Below, piece after piece: positions 24,615 through 35,542 of a stretch of 58,649 bases of DNA. The stretch spans positions 1 to 58,649 of the forward strand of contig JANYFG010000091.1 in assembly GCA_025362815.1 (NCBI GenBank), given 5' to 3'. The position numbers and the translations under genes are program-made. Position 1 is the first letter of the stretch. Every line of letters starts with the position of its first letter. Source of the stretch: Rhodospirillales bacterium (GTDB lineage Bacteria; Pseudomonadota; Alphaproteobacteria; Acetobacterales; Acetobacteraceae). The notes under the pieces were generated by a model. It was not told the DNA's origin, made no database searches, and saw nothing but the letters and a program-made list of their open reading frames with translations.

Positions 24615-25705
24615 TGGGCGCACTCTCGCTTCGAAACGTGCGCAAAAGCTTTGGCCCCACCACCGTCATCCACGATGTCAGCTTCGACATCAAGGACGGC
24701 GGCTTCACGGTGTTCGTGGGCCCCTCCGGCTGCGGCAAGTCCACGCTTCTGCGCATGATCTGCGGCCTCGAAAGCGTGTCCGCCGGCGACGTCGTGATCG
24801 ACGGCGCCGTGGTCAACGACATCCCCGCCGCACGCCGCGGCCTTGCCATGGTGTTTCAATCCTACGCGCTCTACCCGCACATGACCGTGTATGAGAACAT
24901 GGCGTTCGGGCTCGAAAACATCGCCACGCCCCAGGCCGAGATCGAACGGCGTGTGGGCGAGGCCGCGCGCATGCTCAAGCTCGACACCTACCTCCAGCGC
25001 AAGCCCACCGCGCTCTCGGGCGGCCAGCGCCAGCGCGTGGCGATCGGCCGCGCCATCGTGCGAGAGCCCAAGATCTTCCTGTTCGACGAGCCACTCTCCA
25101 ATCTCGACGCCGAACTGCGCGTGGGCATGCGCGCCGAGCTCACCGCGCTGCACCGCCGTCTCGCCACCACCATGATCTACGTCACGCACGACCAGGTGGA
25201 GGCGATGACGATGGCCGACACCATCGTGGTGCTGCGCGCCGGCCGGGTGGAGCAGGTCGGCGCGCCGCTCGATCTTTACAACAACCCCGCCAACGTCTTC
25301 GTCGCGGGCTTCATCGGCTCACCCCGCATGAACCTTCTGCCGGCCACCATCTCAGGCGTGGCCGACGGCATGGCCCTGATCGAGATCCCCGGCTTCGCCC
25401 CCTTCGCCACGAACGCCTGCGCCTCAGCCAGCCGCGTGGGCGAAAACGTCACCATCGGCATCCGGCCCGAGCATGTTCTGATCGAACACGGCGAAGCCGC
25501 CTGGACACTCGGCGGCGCCGTCTGTGGCATCGAACAACTGGGTGGCCTGTCCTATGTCCGGCTCGAATCCCCCGATATGACCGTGCAGATCGCAGGCCAG
25601 ACCGGTCTGCACCTGTCCGACACGGTGCGCCTCACCTTGCCGCCGCGCGCCATCCATCTCTTCGACCACGACGGAGCGGCCATGCCGCGGAGTGCTGCCC
25701 CATGA
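24614..25705 (+). CDS. Sugar ABC transporter ATPase (MalK/UgpC type)
   Basis: 363 aa. Walker [10 protein letters not shown] near residue 38, Q-loop [10 protein letters not shown], signature LSGGQRQR, Walker [13 protein letters not shown], switch V-T-H-D-Q-V-E-A. The C-terminal 120 residues form the MalK-type regulatory TOBE domain (G-I-R-P-E-H-V). It energises both permeases. The start overlaps the permease stop by one base and the stop overlaps the GH31 start by four (ATGA), so all four importer genes and the glycosidase form one translational unit. Confidence 0.92.
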   Translation: MGALSLRNVRKSFGPTTVIHDVSFDIKDGGFTVFVGPSGCGKSTLLRMICGLESVSAGDVVIDGAVVNDIPAARRGLAMVFQSYALYPHMTVYENMAFGLENIATPQAEIERRVGEAARMLKLDTYLQRKPTALSGGQRQRVAIGRAIVREPKIFLFDEPLSNLDAELRVGMRAELTALHRRLATTMIYVTHDQVEAMTMADTIVVLRAGRVEQVGAPLDLYNNPANVFVAGFIGSPRMNLLPATISGVADGMALIEIPGFAPFATNACASASRVGENVTIGIRPEHVLIEHGEAAWTLGGAVCGIEQLGGLSYVRLESPDMTVQIAGQTGLHLSDTVRLTLPPRAIHLFDHDGAAMPRSAAP

Positions 25706-28047
25706 AGCCTGTCAAAAGCGCCGTGTTCCTCGCCGAAACCGAACACGGCGTGGTGCTGGATTGCGCGAACGGCCTGACCTGCCGCGTGTCCCTCCTCAAG
25801 CCCGACCTCGCCCGCGTGGTGTTCCTCCACCACAACGCCGCCACCCAGAAGCGCACCTGGTCCGTCCTCGCCCACGGCGCCACAGACGTGCCGTGGGAAG
25901 GCCGAGACCGGCTGGACGAGACAAGCTGGCCCGGCGCCCAACACCAATTCCAATCCACCGCCGCCGGCATAACTCTGACCACATCGGCGATGTCGCTCAC
26001 CATCGCCCTGCAGCCGCTGGTCTTCACCTGGGCGCTGCCAGACGGCACCGTCTTCGCCCAAGACCGCCCCAGCCACGCCGCGAGCTTCGGCGCCCGCGGT
26101 CTGCGCCACGCCGCCGCCCGCCACCCCGAAGATCGCTACCACGGCCTCGGCGACAAAACCGGCCCCATCAACCTGCACGGCCGCCGCCTGCGCACCACAA
26201 TGCTCGACAGCCTCGGCTACGATGCCCAGCGCGGCGACCCCCTTTACAAGCACTGGCCGTTCCTCATCGTGCAAGACGGCGCGTCCGGCGTGGCGCACGG
26301 CATCTTCTACGACAACCTCGCTGATTCCAGCTTCGATCTCGGCTGCGAGCACGACAACTACCACGGCCTCTACCGCACCTACGAAGCCGCCGGCGGCGAC
26401 CTCGACTACTACATCTTCCCCGGCCCCCAAATCCTCGATGTCACCCGCAAATTCCTGGGCCTCACCGGCAAACCCGCTCTCCCGCCGCGCTGGACCCTGG
26501 GCTTCGCGCAAACCGCCATGGCCGTCGCCGACAGCGACACCGCACAGGCCCGCATGGAGGAATTCATCGCGCGCTGCGGCTCGGAGTACATCCCGGTCAG
26601 CGCCTTCCATTTCGGCTCCGGCTACACCTCCATCGGCACCAAACGCTACGTGTTCACCTGGAACCGTTCGAAATACCCGAACCCCGAGGCGCTGCTGGCG
26701 AAGTTCCACGAAGCCGGCATCCACGTCGTGGCCAACCTCAAACCCTGCCTGCTCGACGACCACCCCCGCTACGCCGAGCCCGAAGGCGCCTACGTGAACG
26801 ATCCCCACGGCCACGCCGTCATCACGCAGTTCTGGGACGGGGAGGGCGCCTTCCTCGATTTCACCAACCCCAAGGCCGTCGCCTGGTGGCAACAAGGCGT
26901 CACGCGCGACGTGCTCGGCACCGGCTTCGATTCCGCCTGGAACGACAATAACGAATACGGTTTCGCCGATGACGGCGCCACCTGCGCGGGCTTCGGCGAC
27001 CCCATCCCGCTCGACCTCGCACGGCCGCTGCAATCCTACCTCATGACGCGCGCCTCCATCGATGCCACCCGCGCCCACGCGCCTGGCCAACGCGCCTTCA
27101 CCGTCACCCGCGCCGGCATGCCCGGCGTGCAGCGCTACGCCCAGACCTGGACCGGCGACAACGACAGTTCCTGGCACTGCCTCGCCTGGAACATGCGCAT
27201 GGCCGCCACCATGAGCCTGTCCGGCCTCGGCAACACCGGCCACGACATCGGCGGCTTCTCCGGCCCCATCCCGGACGGCGAACTCGTCACCCGCTGGACC
27301 CAGGCCGGCATCGTGCATCCGCGCATGATCATGAACTCCTGGAAGCCCGGTGAAACCTACACCACCCCCTGGCTGCACCCCGAAGCCATCCCCGCCATCC
27401 GCGACGCCATCCGCCTCAGATACCGCCTCATGCCGTATCTCTATTCCCTCATGCACAAGGCCTCCGCCGACGGCACGCCGCCGCTGCTGCCCACCTGCGC
27501 CGTCTTCCCCACAGACCCCGCCACCCACATCGACAGCCCCGACCTCGTCCTCGGCCCCTTCCTGCTCGCCGCCCCCGTGGTCACGCAGGGCGCCCGCGCG
27601 CGCGACGTCTACCTTTCCCACGGCCCCGAATGCTGGTTCGATTTCTGGTCCGGCGAGCGCCTGGCATCCGGCACCACCACAACGCTTGCGGCCCCGCTCG
27701 ACCGCCTGCCGCTGGTGGTCGCCGCCGGCGCCATCCTGCCCATGACCGACAGCGCGGATTTCAGCCGCCTGCACGATGAGCCCAGCCGCTGCCTGCGCCT
27801 TTTCCCGGGCGAGACCACCGGCACCAGCCACTTCACCCTCATCGAGGACGACGGCGCGTCAGAAGGCGGCGCCACCGCCCATATCGCCATCACGATGTCC
27901 TGGACACCAACCGACGTGATGGTCCGCGCCGACGTGACCGGCGACTTCCCGCTCCCCTACGACAGCATCGCCGCCAGCCTTCCCGCGGCGGACCGTCGCA
28001 GCCTGCATCTTGGACCTTTGCTGGTGGAGCGTGCTTACGTTCCATAA
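25702..28047 (+). CDS. Glycoside hydrolase family 31 (alpha-glucosidase/alpha-xylosidase type)
   Basis: 781 aa with no signal peptide, so it acts in the cytoplasm on imported sugar. The GH31 nucleophile is D415 in W-N-D-N-N-E (usual form W-x-D-M-N-E) and the acid/base is D486 in W-T-G-D-N. The N-terminal beta-sandwich, TIM barrel and C-terminal beta domains account for the length. Family members release alpha-linked glucose or xylose; a specific substrate cannot be named. It overlaps the ATPase stop by 4 nt. Five nucleotides after its TAA lies module A of repeat R5. Confidence 0.92.
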   Translation: MKPVKSAVFLAETEHGVVLDCANGLTCRVSLLKPDLARVVFLHHNAATQKRTWSVLAHGATDVPWEGRDRLDETSWPGAQHQFQSTAAGITLTTSAMSLTIALQPLVFTWALPDGTVFAQDRPSHAASFGARGLRHAAARHPEDRYHGLGDKTGPINLHGRRLRTTMLDSLGYDAQRGDPLYKHWPFLIVQDGASGVAHGIFYDNLADSSFDLGCEHDNYHGLYRTYEAAGGDLDYYIFPGPQILDVTRKFLGLTGKPALPPRWTLGFAQTAMAVADSDTAQARMEEFIARCGSEYIPVSAFHFGSGYTSIGTKRYVFTWNRSKYPNPEALLAKFHEAGIHVVANLKPCLLDDHPRYAEPEGAYVNDPHGHAVITQFWDGEGAFLDFTNPKAVAWWQQGVTRDVLGTGFDSAWNDNNEYGFADDGATCAGFGDPIPLDLARPLQSYLMTRASIDATRAHAPGQRAFTVTRAGMPGVQRYAQTWTGDNDSSWHCLAWNMRMAATMSLSGLGNTGHDIGGFSGPIPDGELVTRWTQAGIVHPRMIMNSWKPGETYTTPWLHPEAIPAIRDAIRLRYRLMPYLYSLMHKASADGTPPLLPTCAVFPTDPATHIDSPDLVLGPFLLAAPVVTQGARARDVYLSHGPECWFDFWSGERLASGTTTTLAAPLDRLPLVVAAGAILPMTDSADFSRLHDEPSRCLRLFPGETTGTSHFTLIEDDGASEGGATAHIAITMSWTPTDVMVRADVTGDFPLPYDSIAASLPAADRRSLHLGPLLVERAYVP

Positions 28048-28052
28048 GCGTT

Positions 28053-28154
28053 CTTCTTTTTCTGAAGAAAAAGAAGCAAAAAAACTTTCATTCAATGAGA
28101 TATAATACCTCTCATTGAATGAAGTTTTTTGGTTCTTTTGTTCACAAAAGAACA
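28053..28154 (+). repeat. Dispersed composite AT-rich repeat, copy R5 (A-B)
   Basis: Module A 28053-28076, module B 28121-28154. The spacer carries a perfect 11-bp inverted repeat CATTCAATGAG (28089-28099) and CTCATTGAATG (28111-28121), which extends, with a small bulge, into pairing between the A tail (CAAAAAAACTTT) and B head (GAAGTTTTTTG). The copy sits between convergent genes: 5 nt after the GH31 stop and 15 nt from the next minus-strand stop. Confidence 0.92.
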
Positions 28155-28169
28155 TCTTTTCTTCTGCGC

Positions 28170-29153
28170 CTAACTCAGCTTGTTCGTAAACGTCGGCCCC
28201 AGATCCACATTCGCCGCCGCAATCGCGGGATCGAACCCGGCCAGCATCTTCTTCACCGTCTCGGCCTGCTCCATCGTGAACTTGCCGGTGTGGTTGAACG
28301 CCTCGCGGTTGCGGGTGAACGCACTGGCACACACCCCGGAATCCAGAAAGCACATGCCTTTGCCCAACGCCCCTATCGCCTGCTCCGGCGTGGCGGATTT
28401 CAGGAACGTCACCGCCTCCACAATCGCGGCCGCCGCGCGGCGGCCCGTCTCCTCGTTCTTCCCCAGCCACGTGCTTTCGCCGTAAAGCGAGCCAGACGCA
28501 TAGGGCCCACCAAAGATCGCCGTGCTCCCCGCGGTGTCGCGCGCATCGGCCAGCACCACGATCTCGCCCTTGCTCTCCAGATCCGCGATGATCGGGTCGA
28601 ACAACGACAGCGCGTCGATCTGCTTGCTCTGAAACGCCGCCAGGGCGGTCTGGGTCGTGCCCACGCCAATGGCCGCCGCATCGGTCCGCTTCAGCCCCGC
28701 CTTCACCATCAGCTGCATCGCGAACAGATGCGTCGATGACCCCGGCGCCGACACGCCGATTTTGCGGCCTTTCAGGTCGGCGGCGGTCTTGATCTCACCG
28801 GCCAGGTCCTTGCGCACGCCCAGCGCCAGCCCCGAATTCTGCGCCTGCAACACGAACGCCGTCAGCTTGCCGCCCTTGGCCGCGATCTGGATTGTGTGCT
28901 CATAAAACCCACAGGCGATATCGCTGGACCCGCCGAGCACGGCCGACATCGCCAGCGCCCCGCCCGGAAACATCGCCACATCCGCCTCCAGCCCGTGCTT
29001 GGCGAACAGGTCCTGCCCAATCGCCACGAAGAACGGCATGTAGCCGTAAAGAGCCACGCCGCCGCCGGCGAACCGCACCTTGGTGCGGCTCTGCGCCAAA
29101 GCCGGCATGCACAACAACGAGCCGGCGGCAATCAATGTGCGACGCTTCAACAT
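28170..29153 (-). CDS. Nitrate/sulfonate/taurine-type ABC transporter substrate-binding protein
   Basis: 327 aa of the SsuA/NMT1-like family. The signal peptide begins M-L-K-R-R-T-L-I-A-A-G and is cleaved after A-L-A-Q near residue 21. The mature part has the usual opening (G-Y-M-P-F-F-V-A-I-G-Q-D-L-F near 38) and central L-K-G-R-K-I-G-V-S-A-P-G-S-S-T-H. GGGATAGGA precedes the ATG. It follows its permease by 42 nt. Family members bind alkanesulfonates, nitrate, thiamine precursors, riboflavin or aromatic acids, so the ligand is open; the hydrolase that leads the operon may act on it. Confidence 0.88.
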   Translation of the reverse strand: MLKRRTLIAAGSLLCMPALAQSRTKVRFAGGGVALYGYMPFFVAIGQDLFAKHGLEADVAMFPGGALAMSAVLGGSSDIACGFYEHTIQIAAKGGKLTAFVLQAQNSGLALGVRKDLAGEIKTAADLKGRKIGVSAPGSSTHLFAMQLMVKAGLKRTDAAAIGVGTTQTALAAFQSKQIDALSLFDPIIADLESKGEIVVLADARDTAGSTAIFGGPYASGSLYGESTWLGKNEETGRRAAAAIVEAVTFLKSATPEQAIGALGKGMCFLDSGVCASAFTRNREAFNHTGKFTMEQAETVKKMLAGFDPAIAAANVDLGPTFTNKLS

Positions 29154-29195
29154 GGTCCTATCCCTTACAAAAGACGGTTGCTCCGCCTGAAGACT

Positions 29196-29960
29196 TCAAG
29201 AATCGCGCGGAATGTCCGCACGCGGCTGCCAGACGAGAAGACGAGATTCCGCCAACGTCACGATGGTGTCCAGCACCAGCGCGCAAGCGGTCAGCACGGC
29301 AATCCCCGCGAACACGCTGTCCACGTCGAACACACCCTGCGCCTGCAGGATCAGATACCCCACACCGCGATACGAGCCGAGATATTCGGCAATCACCGCA
29401 CCCACGAACGCCATCCCGACGGAGACGTGCAACGAGGAGAACACCCAGCTCATCGCCGCCGGCAGATACACATGCCGCAACAGCTGCGCCCGTGTGGCGC
29501 CCAGCATGCGCGTGCCGTTCAACACCACCGGCGACACCTCGCGCACGCCTTGCAGCACGTTGAAGAACACGATGAAGAACACCAGCGTGAAGCCAAGCGC
29601 CACCTTGCTGCCCATGCCCAGGCCAAACCACATCGCGAAGATCGGCGCCAGGATCACGCGCGGCATGGCATTGGCCGCCTTGATGAACGGGTCCAGCACG
29701 GCCAGGGACCGCGGGCTCAACCCCAGCCACAACCCCGCCAGCACGCCGCCCGCCGTGCCGCTGGCAAACGCGAGCAACGTCTCGGTCAGCGTCACCGCCA
29801 GATGCGGATAGATCTCGCCGGTGCGAAACCAGTCCACCACCTGCAACGCAATCTTGGTCGGGTGGCCAAAAAACAACGGCGATAGCACGCCGGTCTGCGC
29901 CCCCACATACCAAAGCCCGATCAGCAACGCGGCAAGTGCCACCCGATAGACGGAGATCAT
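29196..29960 (-). CDS. ABC transporter permease (SsuC/TauC type)
   Basis: 254 aa from the ATG at 29960 (MISVYRVALAALLIGLWYVG). It has six predicted helices and the EAA-like docking loop V-V-L-N-G-T-R-M-L-G-A-T in the middle, as in nitrate/sulfonate permeases. The ATG overlaps the ATPase stop by four bases (ATGA), so the two are translated together. It forms the membrane channel for the binding protein encoded downstream. A much longer in-frame reading exists upstream but lies inside the ATPase gene and is rejected. Confidence 0.9.
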   Translation of the reverse strand: MISVYRVALAALLIGLWYVGAQTGVLSPLFFGHPTKIALQVVDWFRTGEIYPHLAVTLTETLLAFASGTAGGVLAGLWLGLSPRSLAVLDPFIKAANAMPRVILAPIFAMWFGLGMGSKVALGFTLVFFIVFFNVLQGVREVSPVVLNGTRMLGATRAQLLRHVYLPAAMSWVFSSLHVSVGMAFVGAVIAEYLGSYRGVGYLILQAQGVFDVDSVFAGIAVLTACALVLDTIVTLAESRLLVWQPRADIPRDS

Positions 29961-30754
29961 GCCGCCACACCCCGCCGATACGTCTTCAGAACCTCGTCGC
30001 GCAGCACGTCCCAGATCCGCGCATGCGTGGTCTGAAACGCCGGCGTGTGCCGTATCTCCGCCACGTCGCGCGGCCGCGGCAGATCGATGGCGAACTCCGC
30101 GATCGGCCGCGTCGAAGGCCCGGCCGACAGCACCACCACCCGGTCCGACAGGCTGATCGCCTCCTCCAGATCGTGCGTGATGAACAGCACCGTCTTGCGC
30201 GCGCCGCCCCCGCCGCCTCCTTGCCACAACGCCAGCAACTCGTTCTCCATCATCAACCGCGTCTGCACGTCGAGCGCCGAGAACGGCTCGTCCATCAGCA
30301 AGATCGGCGGATCGAGAATAAGCGTCTGCGCCAGCTGCGCCCGCTTGCGCATGCCGCCACTCATCTGATGCGGATATTTGTGCCCCGCGCCGTGCAGGCC
30401 CACGCGCTCCAGCCACGCCTCCGCCTGCGCCCGGGCCTCCGCTTTCCCCACGCCCGCGAAGATCGGACCGGCCGCCACGTTGTCGCGCGCGCTGCGCCAC
30501 GGCATCAGGCTGTCGCCCTGGAACAGATACCCGGCCTCGCGGTTCACGCCGGCCACGGGCTTGCCCAGGCTGCGCACCGTCCCGCTGCTCGGCATCAACA
30601 GCCCCGCCGCCAGGTTCAGCAACGTGGATTTCCCGCACCCCGTGGGCCCCACCACCGAGACGAACTCGCCCGGCTCCACCGCCAGCGACGCCCCGCCCAG
30701 GATGGTGGCGTCGCCAAAACGCACCACGGCATCGCGGAATTCCAACGCGGACAT
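29957..30754 (-). CDS. ABC transporter ATPase (SsuB/TauB type)
   Basis: 265 aa from the ATG at 30754 (MSALEFRDAVVRFG) with GGGGAG 7 nt upstream; an in-frame extension to 30823 runs into the hydrolase gene and is rejected. Walker A GPTGCGKST near residue 39, signature M-S-G-G-M-R-K-R, Walker B I-L-L-M-D-E-P-F-S-A-L-D and switch F-I-T-H-D-L-E-E-A are intact. A glycine run (G-G-G-G-G-A-R-K) lies just before the switch region. It is the energy subunit of the importer and starts 29 nt after the hydrolase stop. Confidence 0.9.
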   Translation of the reverse strand: MSALEFRDAVVRFGDATILGGASLAVEPGEFVSVVGPTGCGKSTLLNLAAGLLMPSSGTVRSLGKPVAGVNREAGYLFQGDSLMPWRSARDNVAAGPIFAGVGKAEARAQAEAWLERVGLHGAGHKYPHQMSGGMRKRAQLAQTLILDPPILLMDEPFSALDVQTRLMMENELLALWQGGGGGGARKTVLFITHDLEEAISLSDRVVVLSAGPSTRPIAEFAIDLPRPRDVAEIRHTPAFQTTHARIWDVLRDEVLKTYRRGVAA

Positions 30755-30783
30755 ATGTTTCTCCCCGCGCTTTCTATACCGCC

Positions 30784-31650
30784 CTAGCCCGCCCGCGTCA
30801 CGAAGGCGCGAATGCGTTCGCACAGCTCCTCGCCCACGTCCTGGCGCAGCGAGTGGCTGGCATTCTCGAAGATGTGCAGCGCCGAGCCCGGGATCAGCCC
30901 GTGAATTTCCGCGGAGAATTCCGGCGCGCAGATCCAGTCGCGCCGCCCCGCCAGAATGAGCGTCGGCGCGGTGATGCGCCCCAGTTCCGGCCGCAGATCG
31001 AAGTCCCGCAGCACGCCCCCCGGCGCGAACGCACGGTTGATCGGATCGATCGCCAGAATGCCCCGCCCCCGCGACTCAGCGGCCTGCCGCGCGTCATGCT
31101 TCACCGCGTAAAGCGGCCCCATCACGGCGTAATACGCTTGCAGCTCCTCCACCGACGTGAACCCGCCCGCCCATAGCCGCGCGCCCATCTCCTGCTGCGC
31201 CTTCGTGCCCCGCTCGGCCAGGATCGCTTCCGCCCGCGCGTTGAAACCTGCATGCGCCGCCGTCACGCACAGAACCAGCTTCTCCACCGCATCCGGATAC
31301 CGCGCCGCATACGCCATCGCCACCATCCCGCCATAGGACGTGCCGATCGGCACAATCCTTTCGAGGCCGAGATGAACCCGCAGCGCCTCCATATCCGCCA
31401 CGTTCTCATCCAGCGTGTAGCGCTGCGGATCGCCCCGCGCGGACCGCCCCTGGCCGCGATGGTCGAAATAAACGAGCTGCATATCCGACGTCAGCGAGGC
31501 GAACGCCGTCTTGAACGCCGAATGATCGCCGCCCGGCCCGCCATGGATCACGAACGCCGTCGGCCGCTCCACCATGGCAGGGCCCACCGGCGCCAGCCCC
31601 ACGCCGTCCACGTCGAAATAAAGGCTGGTGTCTCGAATGTGAGCGAACAT
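30784..31650 (-). CDS. Alpha/beta hydrolase (proline iminopeptidase-like)
   Basis: 288 aa. The oxyanion motif H-G-G-P-G-G lies near residue 36, the nucleophile elbow G-T-S-Y-G-G near 104, the acid in G-R-R-D-W near 237 and the catalytic His in A-S-H-S-L near 264. The H-G-G-P-G-G form is typical of prolyl iminopeptidases and tricorn-associated aminopeptidases but also of some lactone and ester hydrolases. It is first in the operon with the SsuABC-like importer, so it may process the imported compound. No signal peptide. Confidence 0.87.
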   Translation of the reverse strand: MFAHIRDTSLYFDVDGVGLAPVGPAMVERPTAFVIHGGPGGDHSAFKTAFASLTSDMQLVYFDHRGQGRSARGDPQRYTLDENVADMEALRVHLGLERIVPIGTSYGGMVAMAYAARYPDAVEKLVLCVTAAHAGFNARAEAILAERGTKAQQEMGARLWAGGFTSVEELQAYYAVMGPLYAVKHDARQAAESRGRGILAIDPINRAFAPGGVLRDFDLRPELGRITAPTLILAGRRDWICAPEFSAEIHGLIPGSALHIFENASHSLRQDVGEELCERIRAFVTRAG

Positions 31651-31783
31651 GGATCATCCCCGGCAACGATGCCGCGCGATCTTTCTCCCACACGCCCCCT
31701 GCCGCAACCCCATCCGACCCGCTTGACGCCGGGAGGATTTGCTCTGCACACAGAAGCCAACAAAGAAGCGGGGGGAGGGCGCG

Positions 31784-32925
<1,142 letters not shown>

Positions 32926-32929
<4 letters not shown>

Positions 32930-33816
32930 GCCGTATTCTGTTCGCGGGCCTGGGCAACATGGGCCTGCCGATGGCGATCAATCTCGCCCGGTCCGGGTTC
33001 ACCGTCACCGGGTTCGACATCGCGGCCAGCGCGATGGCGGCCTTTTCCGAACACGGCACCCTCGCCACCAGCGTGGCCGAAGCCGCGGGGCAGGCGGATG
33101 TCGTCATCACCATGCTGCCCGCCGGTCGCCATGTGGCGGACATCTATCTGGGCGACGCCGGCATCCTCGCCCACGCCGCCCCCGGCGCCCTGCTGATCGA
33201 CTGCTCCACCATCGATGTCGACACCGCACGGCAGGTCGGCGCGGCTGCGGCCACCCACGGTCTCGACATGCTGGACGCGCCCGTCTCCGGCGGCGTCGGC
33301 GGCGCCACCGCGGCCACGCTCACCTTCATGGTGGGCGGCCCCGCCACCGCCTTCGAACGTGCCCGGATCGTTCTGGCCGCCATGGGGAAAACCATCGTCC
33401 ACACCGGCGACAGCGGGGCCGGCCAGGCCGCCAAGATCTGCAACAACATGATCCTGGGCATCTCCATGATCGCGGTCGGCGAGGCCTTCGCGCTCGCTGA
33501 CAAGCTCGGGCTCGACCATCAGAAGCTGTTCGATGTCGCCAGCACCTCCTCCGGCCAATGCTGGGCGCTTACGTCGTATTGCCCGGTCCCCGGCCCGGTC
33601 CCCACCTCGCCCGCCAACCGCGACTGGCAGCCAGGTTTCGCCTCCGCCCTCATGCTGAAAGACCTGTCCCTCGCCCAACAGGCCGCCACCGCCACCGGCG
33701 CGGCCACGCCCCTGGGCGCCGAGGCCGCGCGCGTCTACGCCGGCATGGTGGAAAGCGGCGACGGTGGCCGCGATTTCTCCTACGCCTATCGCTGGCTCGC
33801 GGGCAAAGCGACATGA
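32926..33816 (+). CDS. mmsB: 3-hydroxyisobutyrate dehydrogenase
   Basis: 296 aa. N-terminal G-L-G-N-M-G, substrate motif D-A-P-V-S-G-G near 118 and catalytic-Lys segment G-Q-A-A-K-I-C-N-N-M near 165 match the family; S-S-G-Q-C-W followed by Y-C-P-V-P-G near 205-220 is typical of true 3-hydroxyisobutyrate dehydrogenases. It oxidises 3-hydroxyisobutyrate to methylmalonate semialdehyde in valine catabolism. The start overlaps the acyl-CoA dehydrogenase stop (ATGA) and the stop overlaps the synthetase start (ATGA). The hydrolase and semialdehyde dehydrogenase steps are not encoded nearby. Confidence 0.92.
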
Positions 33817-35486
33817 CCGGCTTTGCCGAGGCACGCGACTTCCTGCTCGCCCACCGCACCGACTACGCCACCGCGTATGCGCAATTCCGCTGGCCCGACC
33901 CCCACCATTTCAACTTCGCGCTCGACTGGTTCGACGCCGTACTCGCCCAGGGCGAAAGCGGATCTCGCACGGCGCTGCGCATCGTGGGCCTCGGCGCCGC
34001 CGAGCTCACGTTTGCCGATCTGTCCCGGCGCTCCAACGCGGTCGCCAACGGCCTGCGGGCCCTGGGCGTCAGTCGCGGCGACCGCATCCTGCTGATGCTC
34101 GGCAACGTGGTGCCGTTGTGGGAGGTCATGCTGGCGGCCATCAAGCTCGGCGCCGTCGTCGTCCCCGCCACCACCTTGCTCACAGCCGAGGACCTCGCCG
34201 AACGCGTGGCTCGCGCCCGCGCCCGCTTCGTCATCCTCGCCGCCGAGGACGCCCCCAAGGTCGACGGGATCGACGCCGTCCGCATTACCGTGGGCCCCGT
34301 CATCGGCTGCATCGACTACGCGGCCTTTGCCACGGAATCAGAAACGTTCGAGCCGGACGGCCCCACCGCCGCCTCCGACCCGATGCTGCTCTATTTCACC
34401 TCTGGCACCACCGCCAAGCCGAAACTGGTGCTGCACACGCACGCCTCGTACCCCATCGGCCATCTGTCCACGATGTACTGGCTGGGCCTGCAACCCGGCG
34501 ACATCCACCTCAATATCTCCTCGCCCGGCTGGGCCAAGCACGCGTGGTCGTGCTTCTTCGCCCCCTGGATCGCGGGCGCCACCGTCTTCATCTGCAACCA
34601 ACGCCGCTTCCATGCGCGCGACCTGCTGGACGCCATCGCCACGAACGGCGTCACCACGCTCTGCGCGCCCCCCACTGTCTGGCGCATGTTCATCCAGGAA
34701 GACCTCGCCGCCATCAAAACCGCGCTGCGCGAAGCCTGCGGCGCCGGCGAGCCGTTGAACCCCGAGGTGATCGACCAGGTCCGCACCGCCTGGGGCCTCA
34801 CCATCCGCGACGGCTACGGGCAGACCGAAACCACCGCCCAGATCGGCAACCCGCCCGGCCAGGAACTCCGCCCCGGCTCCATGGGCCGCCCACTGCCCGG
34901 CTACCACATCCGCCTGCTCGACCCCTCGGACCAGGATGCCCCCGAGGGTGCCGTCTGCATCGCGCTCACCCCGCGCCCGCTGCCCCTGATGCGCGGCTAC
35001 CAGCAGGACGACGGCAGCTTTACCGGCGTTTCCGGAGACGTCTACCGCACCGGAGACGTCGCCTCCATCGACGGCGACGGATACCTCACCTATGTCGGCC
35101 GCGCCGACGACGTCTTCAAATCGTCGGACTACCGCATCTCGCCGTTCGAGCTCGAAAGCGTCCTGCTCGAACACCCTGCCATCGCCGAATCGGCCGTCGT
35201 CCCCGCCCCCGACAAGCTGCGCCTTGCGATACCCAAGGCCTACATCACCCTGGTCGCGGGCGCCGAGCCGGACGCCGCCACCGCGCTCTCGATCTTCCGC
35301 CATCTCAGCGCGAAACTCGCCCCCTACAAACGCATCCGCCGCCTGGAATTCGGCCTCCTGCCAAAAACCATCAGCGGCAAGATCCGCCGAGTGGAACTGC
35401 GTCGCGCCGAAGAAGCCGCCACCTCGCGCCCATCGGCCGAGTTTCGCTGGGAGGATTTCCCCGAGTTGTCGGCCAAAGCCGAGTGA
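33813..35486 (+). CDS. AMP-dependent acyl-CoA synthetase
   Basis: 557 aa from the ATG at 33813, overlapping the mmsB stop by four bases; the longer frame upstream lies inside mmsB. Adenylate-forming motifs: L-L-Y-F-T-S-G-T-T-A-K-P-K near 192, D-G-Y-G-Q-T-E-T-T near 335, Y-R-T-G-D-V near 410 and the catalytic Lys in P-K-T-I-S-G-K near 523. It resembles medium-chain or aryl-CoA ligases. In this operon it may activate a branched-chain acid (isobutyrate, isovalerate) to its CoA ester; that role is inferred from position only. Confidence 0.9.
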   Translation: MTGFAEARDFLLAHRTDYATAYAQFRWPDPHHFNFALDWFDAVLAQGESGSRTALRIVGLGAAELTFADLSRRSNAVANGLRALGVSRGDRILLMLGNVVPLWEVMLAAIKLGAVVVPATTLLTAEDLAERVARARARFVILAAEDAPKVDGIDAVRITVGPVIGCIDYAAFATESETFEPDGPTAASDPMLLYFTSGTTAKPKLVLHTHASYPIGHLSTMYWLGLQPGDIHLNISSPGWAKHAWSCFFAPWIAGATVFICNQRRFHARDLLDAIATNGVTTLCAPPTVWRMFIQEDLAAIKTALREACGAGEPLNPEVIDQVRTAWGLTIRDGYGQTETTAQIGNPPGQELRPGSMGRPLPGYHIRLLDPSDQDAPEGAVCIALTPRPLPLMRGYQQDDGSFTGVSGDVYRTGDVASIDGDGYLTYVGRADDVFKSSDYRISPFELESVLLEHPAIAESAVVPAPDKLRLAIPKAYITLVAGAEPDAATALSIFRHLSAKLAPYKRIRRLEFGLLPKTISGKIRRVELRRAEEAATSRPSAEFRWEDFPELSAKAE

Positions 35487-35542
35487 TGGCATCCCCCCGC
35501 GCCACACGCTACATGTGCGGCCACGCAGCAAGGGGCGCGATC

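Noticed and set aside
29961-30638. Long upstream extension of the SsuC-like permease
   Set aside because: It lies out of frame inside the ATPase gene; the ATGA overlap at 29957-29960 marks the true start.
31722-31760. TTGACG as a -35 box for the valine/leucine operon
   Set aside because: No acceptable -10 sequence follows at 16-18 nt, so a promoter could not be supported.
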